From positions 5,601,356-5,665,355 of the forward strand of contig CM026428.1 of assembly GCA_014871385.1 (NCBI GenBank): a stretch of DNA of 64,000 nucleotides, in the 5' to 3' direction. Below the pieces are notes generated by a model. The model was not told the origin of the DNA, searched no databases, and saw only the letters and a list, made by a program, of their open reading frames with translations. Positions 36,060-50,000 of this stretch are shown piece after piece; within the stretch, counting starts at the first letter, position 1; every line of letters starts with the position of its first letter. This DNA comes from Ceratodon purpureus (lineage: Eukaryota; Streptophyta; Bryopsida; Pseudoditrichales; Ditrichaceae). The position numbers and the translations under genes were made by a program.

Positions 36060-37324
36060 CAATGACAGTCGACTACTTGGTGGACACACAAGTCCTGCAA
36101 CCCATGCTCCCGGCTTGTAAAGGTCACCAATTATTTTGCCATTGCTTCCTCATTTGAACAGCATCACTCATGTGTAACTTAATTCTTTGCAAACGATGCT
36201 CGAGGATTGTGGGTGCAGATGATGAATTTCATTGGCGTCGTTAGAGTAAGTGCTTCAATCAAGGGTGTTTAATTACATCTATACCGTGGATGCATTTTAC
36301 CATGTTAACCCCTAAAGTGGAACGGCCCCAAAACTGGCAGAAGCCTTCAAAATTACCCTTTTTCATTAGAAGATGTAAACTTTTAGCTTTTGACGTAAAA
36401 TCGAGTATTTAACCGTAAGATCTTGTACCTAACTTGTCCATGTATGTGTGTACCGAATCTTAGCTTCAAATTCCTTACCGATTGTGAGATCGTAACATTC
36501 AAACTTAGAAAAAAAGTTTTTTTCGCTTGTTGCAAAATGGGTGTGATGTTTTTGTGAGCCCAAAAAACCAACTTTAGGAGTAAATTTGAATTGTATCTCT
36601 TCACATTCCTGTTCCTAGGTGAGTTAGGAACATGTCTATGCAATTTTTATCAACATGCAACCTATGAAACCTAAGGAAATGCTTGATTATTCACATGGAG
36701 GTGTGCTGAAATTCAAATACAAAGGCCCCTATTTTACAATAAAAATGGCATGTGAAGAATAATTGGATTAAAGATCCGAACGGTGAGATCATGCCTTGAA
36801 TCTTCATTTGCATGTAAAAGAAACAAAACTTGAAAAAAAGTAAAATCTCATTTTTTGGTGAATTTTTGAAGTTTCTGCGATCTAATTGATTTTGGGCAGA
36901 TTTTGAGAATAAATGAGCATCACTAGTGGAAAACCGGTTCGCAAACACCAGAGCAGTACACTGCGCCATGTCTCCGCTGTACTTGTTTTGAAGTGGGCCA
37001 ATGGGAGTGCGCGAGAAACTCTGGAGGGTCAGATTGTGCGCGGAATAGAGTTAGAGTAGTGAGGTCTTTCAACTTGGCCTATTTCTGGTGAGATTTGCGA
37101 GGATGGTCTGAAACAATTCGTGCTTCAGTCGGGGTCTTTGATGAGATGTCAATATTCTGTTACAAAGTCACGATTACATCCATGGCAGAGAATGATTATG
37201 CGCTCGGATGATATTGTCAATGAAACAGCCTAGAAGGAGGAGTTCTCGACATTCGTCATAACTTCATCGACTATCGCGGTCCACTTAAAATGAAACACGT
37301 GTGTAGACTACTGGACCTACGGGG

Positions 37325-37441
37325 ACTGGGTATCCGGGTATATCATGTAACCATGGTCTGGGATCAGACCCGGATATGAACAATTGATAGTGTGCTCATA
37401 CACCGAGTGAAGATGGTCATATGCTTGAGGACCGGTATATG
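37325..37441. promoter_or_regulatory. Left subterminal CCGG(G/A)TAT motif cluster
   Basis: CCGGGTATA (37334), CCCGGATATG (37369) and ACCGGTATATG (37431) lie within about 110 bp, roughly 400 bp from the left terminus. Repeated short motifs in subterminal DNA are the binding sites of TNPA-type proteins in known En/Spm elements; that role here is inferred. Confidence 0.55.
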
Positions 37442-37919
37442 TTTATGATGATGGCCGTGTCGTCTGAAGACCGGGGATGACTGGATGTCGAGGACGGTGC
37501 AACTTGCAAAATGCACGTCGTGGCGAATATTGAAGTCACAGCGCCAGTTAATGCAAAACAAATTAAAGAAGTGCATTCATCAAAATGGTTTACAATTTTC
37601 CAATCTGACGGAAAGTACAGGTTTGTACACATGAGCATCTGAAATCCATGATACTAATTGGGGGACTATGATAACTACTATTGCCCTTCAGAGTCTACAA
37701 CAAAACCAGAGTTCAGTTGTGTCACAACATGATACATATTCGAGAGAAGCTACACGTACTTAGTGATAGCTAGAATGTAAATGTCTGTGACGTAAGTGCA
37801 CACAAAAAACGAATGAACAAGCAGAGGTCGGTAACGGAGATGTGTTGTGAAGATATCTACTCTGCTACAAGCAGCTGTTTGCAGGCAAAGTAGGTGGACA
37901 ATCGCAGGAAATTCAGAGC

Positions 37920-39416
37920 TCACAGACCTTTCATGAAGTCAATGACGGCCTGCAAGTTAGCAAGATCGGAGTCAACTTTGGCGCAGGTATTCCGGTGAAT
38001 CTTCTCTGTGGTCGCGAGATTTTTGAGGAGTTTGTCGACAAGCACCTGCTGTCTGTTTTCCTTTAGCGCCCAGCCGTTCCTCTTGCTCTCCGCGTCCTGC
38101 ACATTCACGAGCATAGACTTCTCTAGTCTCTCGCAGTTTTTTATAAACTGTTTACGGGCTGTCACATGGGATGGATCCACTGAGCTCACATCGTTCTGAC
38201 GAGCCGAGACGCACACTTCCCGTGCTCGCATGTGCTCCGCATGGGCTCTCTCGTGCAATTTGGTTGCCTCAGAAAGCTTACGTTTCAAATATTTCAGTCG
38301 CTCCTTCTCTTCAAGCATCTTCGACTTCAAGGTGCTCATCTCGCACTCTACAGCATGGGCATCCGCGCACAAAGTGTCTCGCGATTCTTTGACGTCCCTC
38401 TCGATGGCAGTCCGAAGGAATGACAGTCCTGCAAAGGTGGCAGACGTCATGGTTTGGAAAGCTTGATCGGCGAAGCTGGGGGGGTCTGTTAGGCGGCGTC
38501 GACCCGGGTGGTCGAATGGATCTTCCTTCACTGCAGAGAGAACAGGGGGTACGTTCGCGTGAGGAATGTTCTGGGCAGAGGTGGCGGACACCGTATCAAC
38601 CTGCAAGTTACGTACCACAGACACAATATTACAGACATATTAGCATATAATTTTTCGATATTAGAAACGTTAATGGAAATGCAACGTTACATTTACAACA
38701 GAGTGGTACGTTGCCGAATAATTTCAGAACAGAGTTTCCAAATTGCATGGGAAATCCGCAGACACGTGAACAGTAACATGCTCAAATAATGCAGTATGGC
38801 CTGGTGAATCTAAAAACGACATGTACAACACGAAGATTACAACGAACGGGTTACAAAAATGCAGCAGCAAAATGAAATCGGCAGAATTAGAACAATGCAA
38901 GAACAATGAAAACGAAGAGAGCCGTACCTGATCATCGGGGAAGGGGAGGACCTTCACGAGTGGTGCAAGAGGCTCCTGGATGTCGGTATATTGCGGAAGA
39001 ACTCGCGGAATCCCCGATCGCGATTGGTGGGGGTGCGTCATTTTGTACGCAAACACCGCCCAATTGATCTCGGTACCCTTGGCTTCGGCAACCAAGCCTC
39101 GAGCGAAGTGAACGGGAATGACATGGCTGATGGGCCAATTAAGCTGCAATACTCGGGTGTACAGCTCTTGAACGTAGACCTCATACTCTTCGTTGTCCTG
39201 GTTGTCGAAGGTGTAGCCCGAGGGGGTCTTCGGCCCCAAGAATTCGATCATTTCTTCGCGCTTGGGCATGAACTCTCTGGGAGTCACGGTTGGCACCAAC
39301 CCATCATTCTGTAGTCTCATGTAGCGGACAAACCATGGGATCGAAGCCAATTCCAGTGGAGATGGCGGTCGGTCAGGCATTACATGATCTTCGAGCGGTG
39401 GCGCTGGATCAGCCAT
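37920..39416 (-). CDS. CACTA-encoded coiled-coil protein of unknown function (third gene)
   Basis: Exons 39416-38928 and 38600-37920 join by a GT-AG intron in phase to 389 aa. The N-terminal half (about residues 15-150) is compact and hydrophobic/aromatic (IPWFVRYMRLQND, EEYEVYVQELYTRVLQLNWP, GTEINWAVFAYKMTH) and may be a folded domain. The C-terminal half (about 210-385) is a long charged helix, predicted coiled coil (EMSTLKSKMLEEKERLKYLK...), with conserved-looking Cys/His spread. No DDE, zinc-finger, kinase or protease motif is visible. It lies downstream of the transposase gene on the same strand and between two clusters of subterminal motifs. Standard En/Spm elements have only two genes, so this is an extra; it could be a captured host gene or an accessory transposition factor. 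I do not recognise it. Confidence 0.7.
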
Positions 39417-39940
39417 TGTGTGCAACGTTGCGGGACTTGGAGAACTGGATGCACGATTGAGCGGAAGAAGTGAAGAGAAAACGGGAGAGGAGATGTGAAT
39501 TCTGGAAGTGCGTGCGTGAAAGTAATGGTCTGCTGGGACTCATCGAGAGGTGGATACTAGTGTTGAGGCAGTAATGAACATCACGGCGGATCATAGGGTT
39601 TTTGGGCCGCAGTAATGAGGTGATCCGCATGATTGGTAAGTTTAATTGGTTCCTAATTAGTAATGCGTAGGAGCTTTCATCAACGACGTGACATTCGCGT
39701 GTCACTATGTCTGCTTACAATCTAGGGTTATAATTTCCAGTACTGGACAGGGTGTGAATCTACGTATATGATACAATCTCAATGTGATGACATCATCGAT
39801 GGAGATGTTCCAGTTAGGCAATGTCATAATTAAACTGCATGGTGTCATGTCTCCTTGACAGGTGGAAGAAAAGGGCTGCGCTGGGATTTGACAAGGCCAA
39901 AAAGGGTCTGATGCAGAATGATTATCCATTGTGTTATGTT

Positions 39941-40110
39941 GATCCGGATATTTCATAAAGCATGCACTTTAGTGGATATCAACCACTGGATAAAGGATAT
40001 CAACCTGCGGGTATGACACGGCCTGGCGTGGATCTTTCCGGGGTATATACCACATCTGGTACATTATTAATGGTTATCAACTAAGTGACGAGGGTATGAT
40101 GTATGCCCGG
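39941..40110. promoter_or_regulatory. Internal CCGG(G/A)TAT motif cluster between third gene and transposase
   Basis: CCGGATAT (39944), GCGGGTATG (about 40006), CCGGGGTATATACC (40038) and related GGGTATGATG (about 40091) resemble the subterminal motifs at 37325 and 50510. Their place outside the terminal few hundred bases is unusual. Confidence 0.45.
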
Positions 40111-40383
40111 TTGTCAACCAGGACGTGTCAAAGTAATGGTCGGGCCAATTGCTCCAGATGTGTATGGGAAAATCGCGAGCTTCCATGATTGACATACAGA
40201 GGACAATGCAAATGGATGACATGGAAGGAAAAGTAGACAGCATAAGGAAAGGTGGGACCGTGATTTATTCAAGAATGCGAGAACATTGAATACGCTCAGT
40301 ATGGGATCATAGAACTCGGACAACACTCTAGCATTTCTACAGCGTTCTTGAGGGCTACAACATGCTTGAGGGATCTACCGTGG

Positions 40384-43300
40384 CTATGGACCCTCATAGA
40401 CGACATATTCATCTTCGTATTGATCATCATCAAAAAATGCGTCGTCTTCGGGCGTTAATTCAAGCGCATTCAGAACTTCCACAGCTGGTACCGGAACAGC
40501 CGCGAGAGGAGTCTGTGGATTCGAGGCCTCATTGCGAGGTTCTGGTGTGTTGACGGTTGCGGGAAATAGTCCGGGAGTTCCAGGTGCATGGCCAGTCCCT
40601 GCAAACGTCGTATGATCGTATTCGCCCATTTCACGCTTGCTCCGTGGTTCATGAGATATGACGACTTTCCAGCTTGAATCTCGAGAGTCATCCATGAAGA
40701 AGATTTGAGAAACGTGTTTCGGAAACACGTACTGATTGTGGAGGTGAGTCGTGTCCCGACGGTCAAGACGAGCCATCAAGAAACCATGGCCATCTCTTCG
40801 AATAGACCGCCGTCCTTCATCTCGGTGTTTCACCCACGATACTTTAAGCACGACAGGCTTTAGTAGTCCGTAGTCCACCATCAGGATGTCCTTCAGGACT
40901 CCAACGTCGATGCCTTCTGTTTCCTGCTCGCTTAGCATTCTCGCAATGCCAGCATCAAACGTGACATGGTTTGGGAGAGTATCCCCTGGTTGACACCTAT
41001 AGAGAGCTCCGTAGGCATGCATGTACTTAATAGAGTCCGCATGATCCGCAGGCGGATACGATAGTCGCACGAGGTCAGGAGGTAGGGGGAAACCATCTCG
41101 CCTAAGATCCATTACATGCGCACGGAGCCATGCTGGGAAACGCGGCAAGGAAGAGAGTTCGGCAGGATAGACGTATGGTTGGTTTCCCCTACGCCGACGC
41201 CATGAGGTTCTGAAAGCGGCCCTTGCTGTTTCGCGAGTCTGCATCCGCTCTTTGTATTCACTGGTGACAACCAGTAATCGTGTGAGTCATATGAAGCTAC
41301 ATATTCATCGATAGCGTAGTACTGATGGAATATGAAGGCTCTAAATTTTGAAGCATAAGTCTGACTTGGAGGAAGGGGGGGGGGTCGGTGTGGAACTTAC
41401 TTAAACAATTCGGCTGTGTGCACCGAGTGTGTGGTGATATACTCGTGCACTTCATCTCGCTCTTGACGGCTTAGTCTCAGAGTGGTGTGGTCTCCCATGA
41501 GCGTTTCACCTGTAACACGAGCTTCCTCTTCTGGGTCCCAAACCCGTCGTTCGGAATGGGGGAATTCCTGAAAAAATTCGGTGACGAACCCGAGAGCTTC
41601 ATCCACCGCATACCCAGATGCCATACTAGCCTCTGGACGGGAACGGTCACGCACGTAACGAGTAAGTGTGCCCATGTAACGCTCGACCGGATAGCACCAT
41701 CTGGCAGTGACTGGTCCACACCAGTAGATCTCTTCCACAAGATGGACTGGCAAGTGTGCCATGATGTCCCAAAAACCGGGTGGGAACCATACTTCCAACA
41801 TGCACAACGCCTCGACTACGCACTGCTGCATGTCCTCCAAGTCCGTGGGGTTAATGACTTTAGCGCAGATCCTCTGAAATGCGTGACCAATGCGTATGAC
41901 CGCATCTCGGGGACCTGGATCGAGGAGGTTACGAATCGCAGCCGGCATAATTTGCTGTAGCAATATGTGATGATCATGGCTCTTTAATGCTGTTAACTTA
42001 CCCTCCCCGACATGTTTCCTCAACGTCGCACTGTATCCAGTTGGCACTTGTGTCTTTCCGACTAGGTTCAGGAACTGTTGCTTCTCTTCGTCTGTAAACA
42101 CGTACGGTGCACGAGGCTGTACATAGAGGTTGGATATGTCCCCGCGTGTCAGCCAATACTCCCGCCATCGCTGCGAAGAACGAGACTGCTCCACATCTTC
42201 CATATCTTTCCGTGTGGCGGGTGTATCCTTCTCTCCGAACAGGTGTCCAAGAATGTTAGCTGAAATGTTTCGTTCGATATGCATTACGTCAAGACTGTGA
42301 CGGATCTTCAGTTTCTTCACATCACAAAGAAAATGGAAACGGCGAATTAATACATGTAATCTATTCGGAATAAATGAATGTGAGGACGCATGGTCACCGC
42401 TCAAAAAATCAAGCGCATTCAGAAAAAAAATCAGGATGGTCTGATATCCATACCTTCCAGTATGGGAGCTTCCATAACGATGAAACCCGATTAACTCCAT
42501 ACAGCCGGGCTGGATCGTCGCTCTTTGGTGAGGAACCGTTAGATACGAAGGTTTCACGAAGACTGCCGTAGAAAACATGGTCTTCAGCCGAAATACGATT
42601 AGGAGCACTCCGCAACTCAGGGTTGCCATCGAAATCAGTCATGTTCCTCCTCCATTCGTGGTCAGGGTGGAGCCATCGTCTGTGTTGGTTATCCCACACA
42701 ATCTTTTTAAGTGTACGAGATCGGCGGGTGCAATTTTCTGGGCCACATACGGGGCAGCCCATGTACCCCTTCGTTACGCAACCGGAAACTATACCAAGGG
42801 CGGGGAAATCATGAATTGTCCATATTATCATAGCCCGCATTAGAAACCACTCCGAGTCTGCAGATGTCTGAGATGCGTCCCACGTCCATACGCCCACGTT
42901 CCATAGCTCTAAGAGCTCATCAAGTAATGGCTGTACGAAAACATCAAAGTTCTGACTACGGACAGATTGCGGTCCGGGGATCAGGAGCGAAAGTATGATG
43001 AAGTACCTCTTTGTGGTCAACCAAGGCGGGAGGTTATAGTTCAAGAGTAGAACTGGCCATGTCGACCAGGTCGACCTTTTGATGGAAAAGGGGTTGACGC
43101 CATCTGTGGCAAGTCCGAGTCTGATATTTCTAGCTTCGCTTGCAAACTCGGGGTACTCCAGATCAATCAGAGCCCATTGTCGCGAATCACTGGCCATACG
43201 CTGCAGCCCGTCGAGACTCTTCTTATCCCTATGGTATGTTTGGAACGCTGCTTGAACCGGAGTCTGGAACATCCTCTGTAGCCTGGGTATCAGTGGGAAG

Positions 43301-44480
43301 TGTCGGAGAACCTTCATGGGTACTTTGGAGTCTCCGAACATTTTATATCTAGGTGCCTCGCATATTCTACACCTTTCCAAGTCAGCGTCGTTGGGCCCTC
43401 TAAAAAGCATGCAGTTGTTTGGGCAGCAATGGATAGCGTTGTATGCTAACCCCATTAGCTTCAACTTTTTGGAAGCCACATACTCCGACTTCGGCAGCGT
43501 GTTGACCACAGGCAGAATGCTACACGCTAGAATCTTGAACAGGTCTGATATAAACGAATTGGATGTGCCGTGTGTCCGGCAGAGGTTTAGCAACATCAGA
43601 GTGGCCCCTAGACACGAAAGTGAAGCTCCTGCGAACAGTAGTGTCCGGGCGCTGTCCTCTAGAATTGCCTCCTCAGGAGTTAAGATCGGCACGAAGTCAT
43701 CATTTACAGCCTCTAAATCATCATCAACATCATCCTCTTCTTGCGGAGCCCATCTTCCCTCCCCTCGTTGCTGATTTTCGACTGCTTCTTGACCCGCCTC
43801 GTCTCGTCCCGTTTCAGGCTGGTAAGTACCCCCATCTTGGTCCGCATGATTTACATTACCACCGTCAGCTTGAAATGGATGCGGATTATCTGCTGTAGGC
43901 TGTCCATGATGTGTCTGCCCGTCGTCCATTAGACTGTCGTAGTGATTCAGGGCAAAGTGGACAATTCCAGCGGTGTCGAGGCCCTCATCCAACTGTACGG
44001 CTGCACCCCACAGCCTACCCCTCGCCCGTATACCAAAATCAGCAGTCACTTCTTCCTCCCACTCCTCATCCGACGAGTCTTCTGAGCCATGCCATCCCTG
44101 CATTGTTTTCCATGACGGTGTTACTGATTACCTTCAAATTTTTCACCATGTATACGAGCTTTAATTCAGATATATGGCTACTTATTCACCGCATAATGCA
44201 AATCTGAAATCACGTAAGCTGTGACCAGCATACATGTGATATAACTTCTTACCCGGGTGCGTCCACGCAAAAAGGGATACCGCCCAACCTCCCTCAAGTG
44301 TATAGCCACCATCTCGCGTCTTCTCTTACTGTGTACCTCCCCCAAGCATATGTTGCACGGGCATCGCACAGATGATGCACCGGTCCTGTTACTAACTGCC
44401 TCTTCCCGAGCCAGCACCTTAGCATCACGAGCAGATATGCGCCTTGGATCGTCTATGGGTAAGCGACGTGGATGATCCAT
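40384..44480 (-). CDS. CACTA transposase, TNP2 type (Transposase_21 + DUF4218 + DUF4216)
   Basis: Four exons, 44480-44253, 44097-42454, 42314-41401 and 41260-40384, with GT-AG introns and correct phase throughout, give 1,220 aa. Exon 1 holds the transposase-associated Cys motif (RCPCNICLGEVHSKRR...VAIHLREVGRYPF). Exon 2 is the catalytic region: GLATDGVNPFS, NLPPWLTTKRYFIILSLLIPG, FVQPLLDELLELW, IIWTIHDFPALGIVSGCVTK, GYMGCPVCG and LPYWK. Exon 3 continues KLKIRHSLDVMHIERNI and carries DUF4218 (ALKSHDHHILLQQIMPAAIR, YPVERYMGTLTRYVRDRSRP). Exon 4 carries DUF4216 (VLKVSWVKH, DGHGFLMARL, QIFFMDDSRDSSWKVV) and an acidic tail. It cuts and joins the element's ends. No stop or frameshift interrupts the assembled frame. 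The first splice junction (44252-44098) is chosen by phase and by the family's continuity. Confidence 0.92.
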
Positions 44481-47097
44481 ACGGCTTAATTGAGTTCAGC
44501 CTTGTTATCTCGAAGTAACGCACTACTGTCCCTGAAAAACATGGGCGGTCAAATCTTTCCCAATATATATAGGCAATACTCAAAGTACAGCAAAATTATA
44601 GTATCCTCAGACTAGACGTACCATCTCTCCACATGTTTCAACGCACGGACTCTATGAAAGACAGGTCCATGGAACCTGGAAATTAAAAAAACACGAGATC
44701 TCTCCGCGAGGCCTACGTAGTTATACTGTCGACGTTCACTATTCAAAAAATAAAATAAAATTGTGGAGGTGGATTAAACGATAGGGGGATTACTCAACTG
44801 AAGATAAAACATGGTATAATGTTTGAAGCAGAGAGACATTATGCAAACTATGGACTCCAATTCAGTGGCCATCAACGTATACTACTACCGCGTTTTCAAG
44901 TTCCTCGTGCAAAAAATTGCGAGACACGGGGTCGCTAAAACAGTGGAGAGCTCGGCACTAATGTCACTCGCAGAAGCGAGGATATTTATTCCAATCATCA
45001 CAGGAGACTCACCGTTCAGAAATTGAAAAGGAATAACAAAGGTAGGGATTGCGGACTTACTCAGTGTAGTGCCTGATCGTTCGGATCCTCCACACTGCTT
45101 GATACATTCCCCCAGAGACGTCGGTTTAGGGTGACACAAGTCACATGCACCTCGCCATGTCGTGCACTCTCTCGGTCTGGTACGACTGCACTCGACTCCA
45201 CCGCAGAAGACGTTTGCGCAGGGTCAAGTCACAAAGTCTCTGGATTAGGCATCGTTCAGGGTGATAAATGTATTGAACGCATTCTGTTGATATACCAGTC
45301 CTACGAAGCGCTTGGCAAGTGATCCGCTGCAATTCAGGATCGTTTGAATGCAAAGTAGGTTTTCTCTTCACGTGTACTCAACAGCCGCCTGCAATTCTCT
45401 CCGTGTAGTCAACAGACAATTAAAACGGGACACACATCCTATTGGTCTGATTGGCGGAAGAAATGCCGTTAGTGGATTGTTGACGTGTATCGCCCCCCAA
45501 TTATAGTTCTTCGCGAAAAAAACATGGAAAGTGTCGCGGCCGTCAGTGAATTATTCGAGAGGTATGAAATCAGACATTGGAGACAGGAATAGACAATTTG
45601 CATCTGCAAAAATCTAGCCGCTGGAATCCCCGATCGTGCACTCCTCGCTTAGATTAGCCTCCTCGCAGTGATCCGCATTCTGATTGGTCTGTGAAATGTC
45701 AATATTAGTTTTGTACTCACGTAGGTTTATTCACATCCCTAAATCATTAGACGACTTCTATCCCTAATACGAACTCCGTCCCCGATGCGAGAAGCTGCAC
45801 GACGTGCTGATAGAAGAGACTGCGTTAGAGCTCGACAGTACCAAGGGTTTTGGCACTAACCTCTTGGTTTCGTTCACCTCTGCTTTTTGTAAGGGACACT
45901 GCACGACACGACGAAGACACTCTGTCCGGCCGTCGTGCACACTGACCACATACAATGCCGCGCGCTTCCTCCACCTGAGATTGTTAGAGACGTACGAGAG
46001 TTTTCAGATATCGGCTCGAGCATTTTCCTCAGCAATGTCAAAGTAGAATACGCAGCCCGGTAGCATGGACATGGCCTTACTCGTCACGAATAGATGTAGT
46101 CAGAGCTCACCCGTCACGTTGTTAGTAAATACGTTGAGCTCGCGCTGTGAGTTTGTCATTGCGTCATCTATGTTCCGCGGCTTCTCATGAATCAGCTCTG
46201 GATCACTCTGCCTTCCTTCCTCAGCTTCTCACGTTTCTTCGCACATCATGTAGCGGAACGCAGGCTCTCTCACAACATTTATCAGTTAGGTTTGCATGAT
46301 TGCATTGTATTATGGCACGATTTGTACTCATTGCAGCAGTGAATGTTTTGCTTTCCAAACTGTTGTTGATGAGCGTCATAAGACATTGTCCAAGGAACCC
46401 GGAAACTTGAAGCCCACTCCCCGCCGCCACTCATATTACTGTATTATCTACCAATGTCTCATTTGAATCTACGAGAATGTACAAAGACTCCACGATAAAA
46501 TCTACACCTTTCATTAACCATCCAGTCGCCACGTCACATACGGTGCATATAGGCGATGGAAGTACTTCCAGACGGTTCTCTTCCCAAAACCATGTCTCCT
46601 GTCTGTCCCCGACATCCTCTCGCAGAGCCAGCATTGTACCCCACGGGCGATGGCCCATTCCCCATCGGACTTCGAGAAACCATTCTCTCAGCACCCTCTG
46701 GCATTGTTGACACACTTTCAAAGACCCTCCCTCTCGTCCCTCTGTAAATGCGATCTACACACCGCGATGGAAGTCGAGTGCTCACGGCTGGAACACGAGC
46801 GATGTCTCTCTGCATGGCCCGATTGTTGCACCATTTTCTGTGTCCCGGTTAGTACCCCTCACTCTTGCTTTCTCCAAATTGAACATTCGGAAAGTTTACG
46901 CCGATGTCCTGACAATTTATGCACGCGAGGCGCAGGACAGGTTCGCATCTCCCACTAAACCTAACGGTGTCCTCACTGCAATTTGCGCCGCCCTTCGCTA
47001 AGATCCATAGTACGCAGCGGGTTTCAAAGTCGCCCCAGTATTGTAGGCTTATGCCTTCCCGTCCCCGGTAGATCCAGATGCCTTAGGCCTCGCCGCA
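44481..47097. other. 2.6-kb region between the two divergent CACTA genes
   Basis: The transposase (minus) and TNPA-like (plus) start codons face away from each other across this interval, so promoters for both should be here. It has no CCGGGTATA-type cluster that I noticed. Several 60-100-codon frames exist on both strands, without recognisable domains. Two short TTGGTCTGATTGG-like phrases (about 45437 and 45682) are near-duplicates. It may hide captured host-gene debris. Confidence 0.5.
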
Positions 47098-50000
47098 ATG
47101 GCAGACCTAGATGCAACTAGTAGCACGGAGGGTCATTTTCCCAGAAGTATATATGGACCGTCCTCGGGATGGGTTTCAGAATATGCACACTTGTCCCTGG
47201 ACAATCTGCCATACTGCTTCTCGCCTTCTCTTTCAGAATTCGCCACCATGTTCGGCAGGGCTGGAGTGAGCTCTCCGTCGTACGCAACCCGCACACCAGG
47301 GTCACGCCCCGTTCAGGTGCCTTTCTTGAACCTTGCATTCACCGTCTACTCAAAGCATTTCTGTTTTTTGTCACTGCATTTCTTCGCGCTGGATAGCTTA
47401 AGTTTTAGTTAACCACGTCTAACGACTTCCGTATGTTGGTAGGTGTCCTCGGGTCTACCGTCACCCCACACTGCTTCAAATTCAACTCCCCGGAGCGCCC
47501 CGCATGGCAATGGACGTGGCACATCACCCGGGTACGGAAATCCTCCATCGAGAGGAGCCGCGGCCAGACCAACCGATCGGTTTTGTAAGCTCCCTATCCG
47601 ACCTCGCGTCGCTTATGCCCCATCAAGTATGTTCAGCGCACCATCTCCTTCGCGCACATCCAATGTGCCTGTTCCTCCCCGTCACTGCAATTCGGATCCG
47701 CTTCCGACGTCCTCTACTCCGTCACTGGTTAGCCCAACTGCTCCAGATGCAAACGCCATCGTTGTCGCTGCCCAACGTCCTCGACCCATCCCATGTGAAG
47801 TCCAGCGGATCGCCACCAACACAGCCCGACGCCAACATAGGCAATTTGATCAAGCTGCATACGTTGAGATGAGAGCTGCACATGCCGTTGGCAGACAGGC
47901 TCGCTTTCCGGTTGCCACTACCCCTTCCGGCGATATCATCGGACAGAGGACTAAATGGCACCGGGCAGTGCGTGCTATTGCGAGGAGGACGCTCGACTGG
48001 TCCATACGGGAGCACAAGAAGCATCCTGTGTCGTGGAAGTGGAGCTTAGCGACCATCCAGCGGGAGCTTGACGAGATGTTCAGTTTTGTCACGCCAGTGA
48101 GGGAAGATGTCCTAACCGAGTATATTGCAGGGTTCATTAGCAACGATAGGTCTAAATGGAAGAAATACTGGACAGAGAATGATCACCAGAAGCATGAGGA
48201 TTGCCCGGATGAAGCATTTGTGATGCTTGATAAGTATTGGAGAAGCGATGCAGGGAAAAGAGAGAGCGAGATCATGAAAGAAAAGAGAGCCCGTGTTGGA
48301 GCAACATCCAATGGCAGCCTTCCTTACAGTGATGACTCGCCCATGCACAAACGAACTAGACACGACGATGGAGACCAGGAGCCCTACGTAGAATATCCGG
48401 TTGACGACGAAGACAACTGCGACACGCTTCAATTTGGCAGTCCGGTTAGTAAGATTTCGATGTCGAAGACACTATACCTCATGTACTCTTTTTATTTCAT
48501 GTACTACTCATTGTATCTACTGTGTTGCTGCTAACATATCCGAAATGATGCATTGGTATTGAATGTACAGGATTACAATGCGGTTATTTTTGGCACTCAT
48601 ACCCCCTTCAACAGCTTAGAAGGTGCACCATCAGAACCGTCGGTACCCCTAGGACATGATTCCCTAATGGACGCGGAAACTGAGGTGGCAAATACGGGCT
48701 ATGGAGGAACACAATATACTGACACCTCAAATCGATCAGAGGCCATGTTTGCTCACACACCGGTACGTGTTCCGAACTATCTCATACTCCCATACGATTC
48801 CGTAAATTTCGTCGCTGCAATTGTAGAAGAATTACCTTTAGCAATGCATTCACCTGGTATGATAGCACTGACTTGCGAGGGACCAAGCATGTGCAGACTT
48901 TTCATGAGCGCCGTTACAACCATGGCCTACGCAGCGACGAAGGAACACAATACGACCACCGATATTACGAGACACAACGACAACTCGATGAGCGGGGGCG
49001 CATGGAGGTCCTCGAAAATCGCCTAATTAATTGCGAGGACTCAAATCTTGCCATGGGCAGTCGGTTGGACTTCATCCAAGCAGACGTCAGCAGTACCCGG
49101 ACAGCCATGCAAGAGTTAATTGCCATGATCAAGAAATCAGCCAGAACCACTAGAGAATTCGAGGAACGCCGTGCTCAGGAGGACCTCATCGACAAGAGTT
49201 CTCCCCGACGATCAGGTGAATCTCTACCCAGCTTATCAAATACTCGCATCTCTTTGGTCGACTCATTAATTCATGTCATTGCATTAGTTTGTTCACTTAC
49301 CTAATGGTATGACACGCACAGGGACTCCTACTCGCAGTGACAAAACGGTGATATTATCCCCTCAGTCAGCCGTCACAAACACTATGACTAAGGCAGGAGC
49401 CGTCGCCGACTCTCGGCCTCCACCACCTGCACATGGCCAGGATCAGTCTGTTGAGACTACTCCGATTGACGTCATTCACCATACACAAGTACCAGTTTGT
49501 ACAGCTGATCAAACTCCACAACACCCCGCACCAACGTCAATCTCCTCAGATCCTCAACCTGCCGAGGATGCTCACGAGACCGTGGACGTCGCGGCGTGTG
49601 GATATCCGACACGACCTAGTCCCAGGGACACTTCTCCTGAGCCAGACTCTACCAGTATGATGCGCATTTTGTTGCCGCAAGCCTCGGACTTGGACCCTGA
49701 TTTCGAGCCTCTCCCTCCTCGTCGCGTTCAGCCCGCACAGTCTGTACAGGTACATGTAGAGACCAGGGGCCGTAAAAAGGGAAAATTGACAATTGCGTGC
49801 ACCAAAGTCCCCCCTCAGCCCATTGTACCCCGTGACGAGGGATGCGACCCTGTCTCAGTCGGCAAGCTTGTCTGGATTTTGCATGAGCAATTTCCTTTGA
49901 TTGTTGTCGCTCAAGGGAAGGCGGGTGTTGGTTGGAGAACCAAGTCGAATAAGCTGGGAGTGCAATGCTCCGAGGGCCATCAGTGGATTATGGTGCAGCG

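Noticed and set aside
42409..42629. Transposase reading-frame switch as a frameshift mutation
   Set aside because: A GT-AG intron (42453-42315) joins LPYWK to KLKIRHSL exactly as in the family, so the gene is spliced, not broken.
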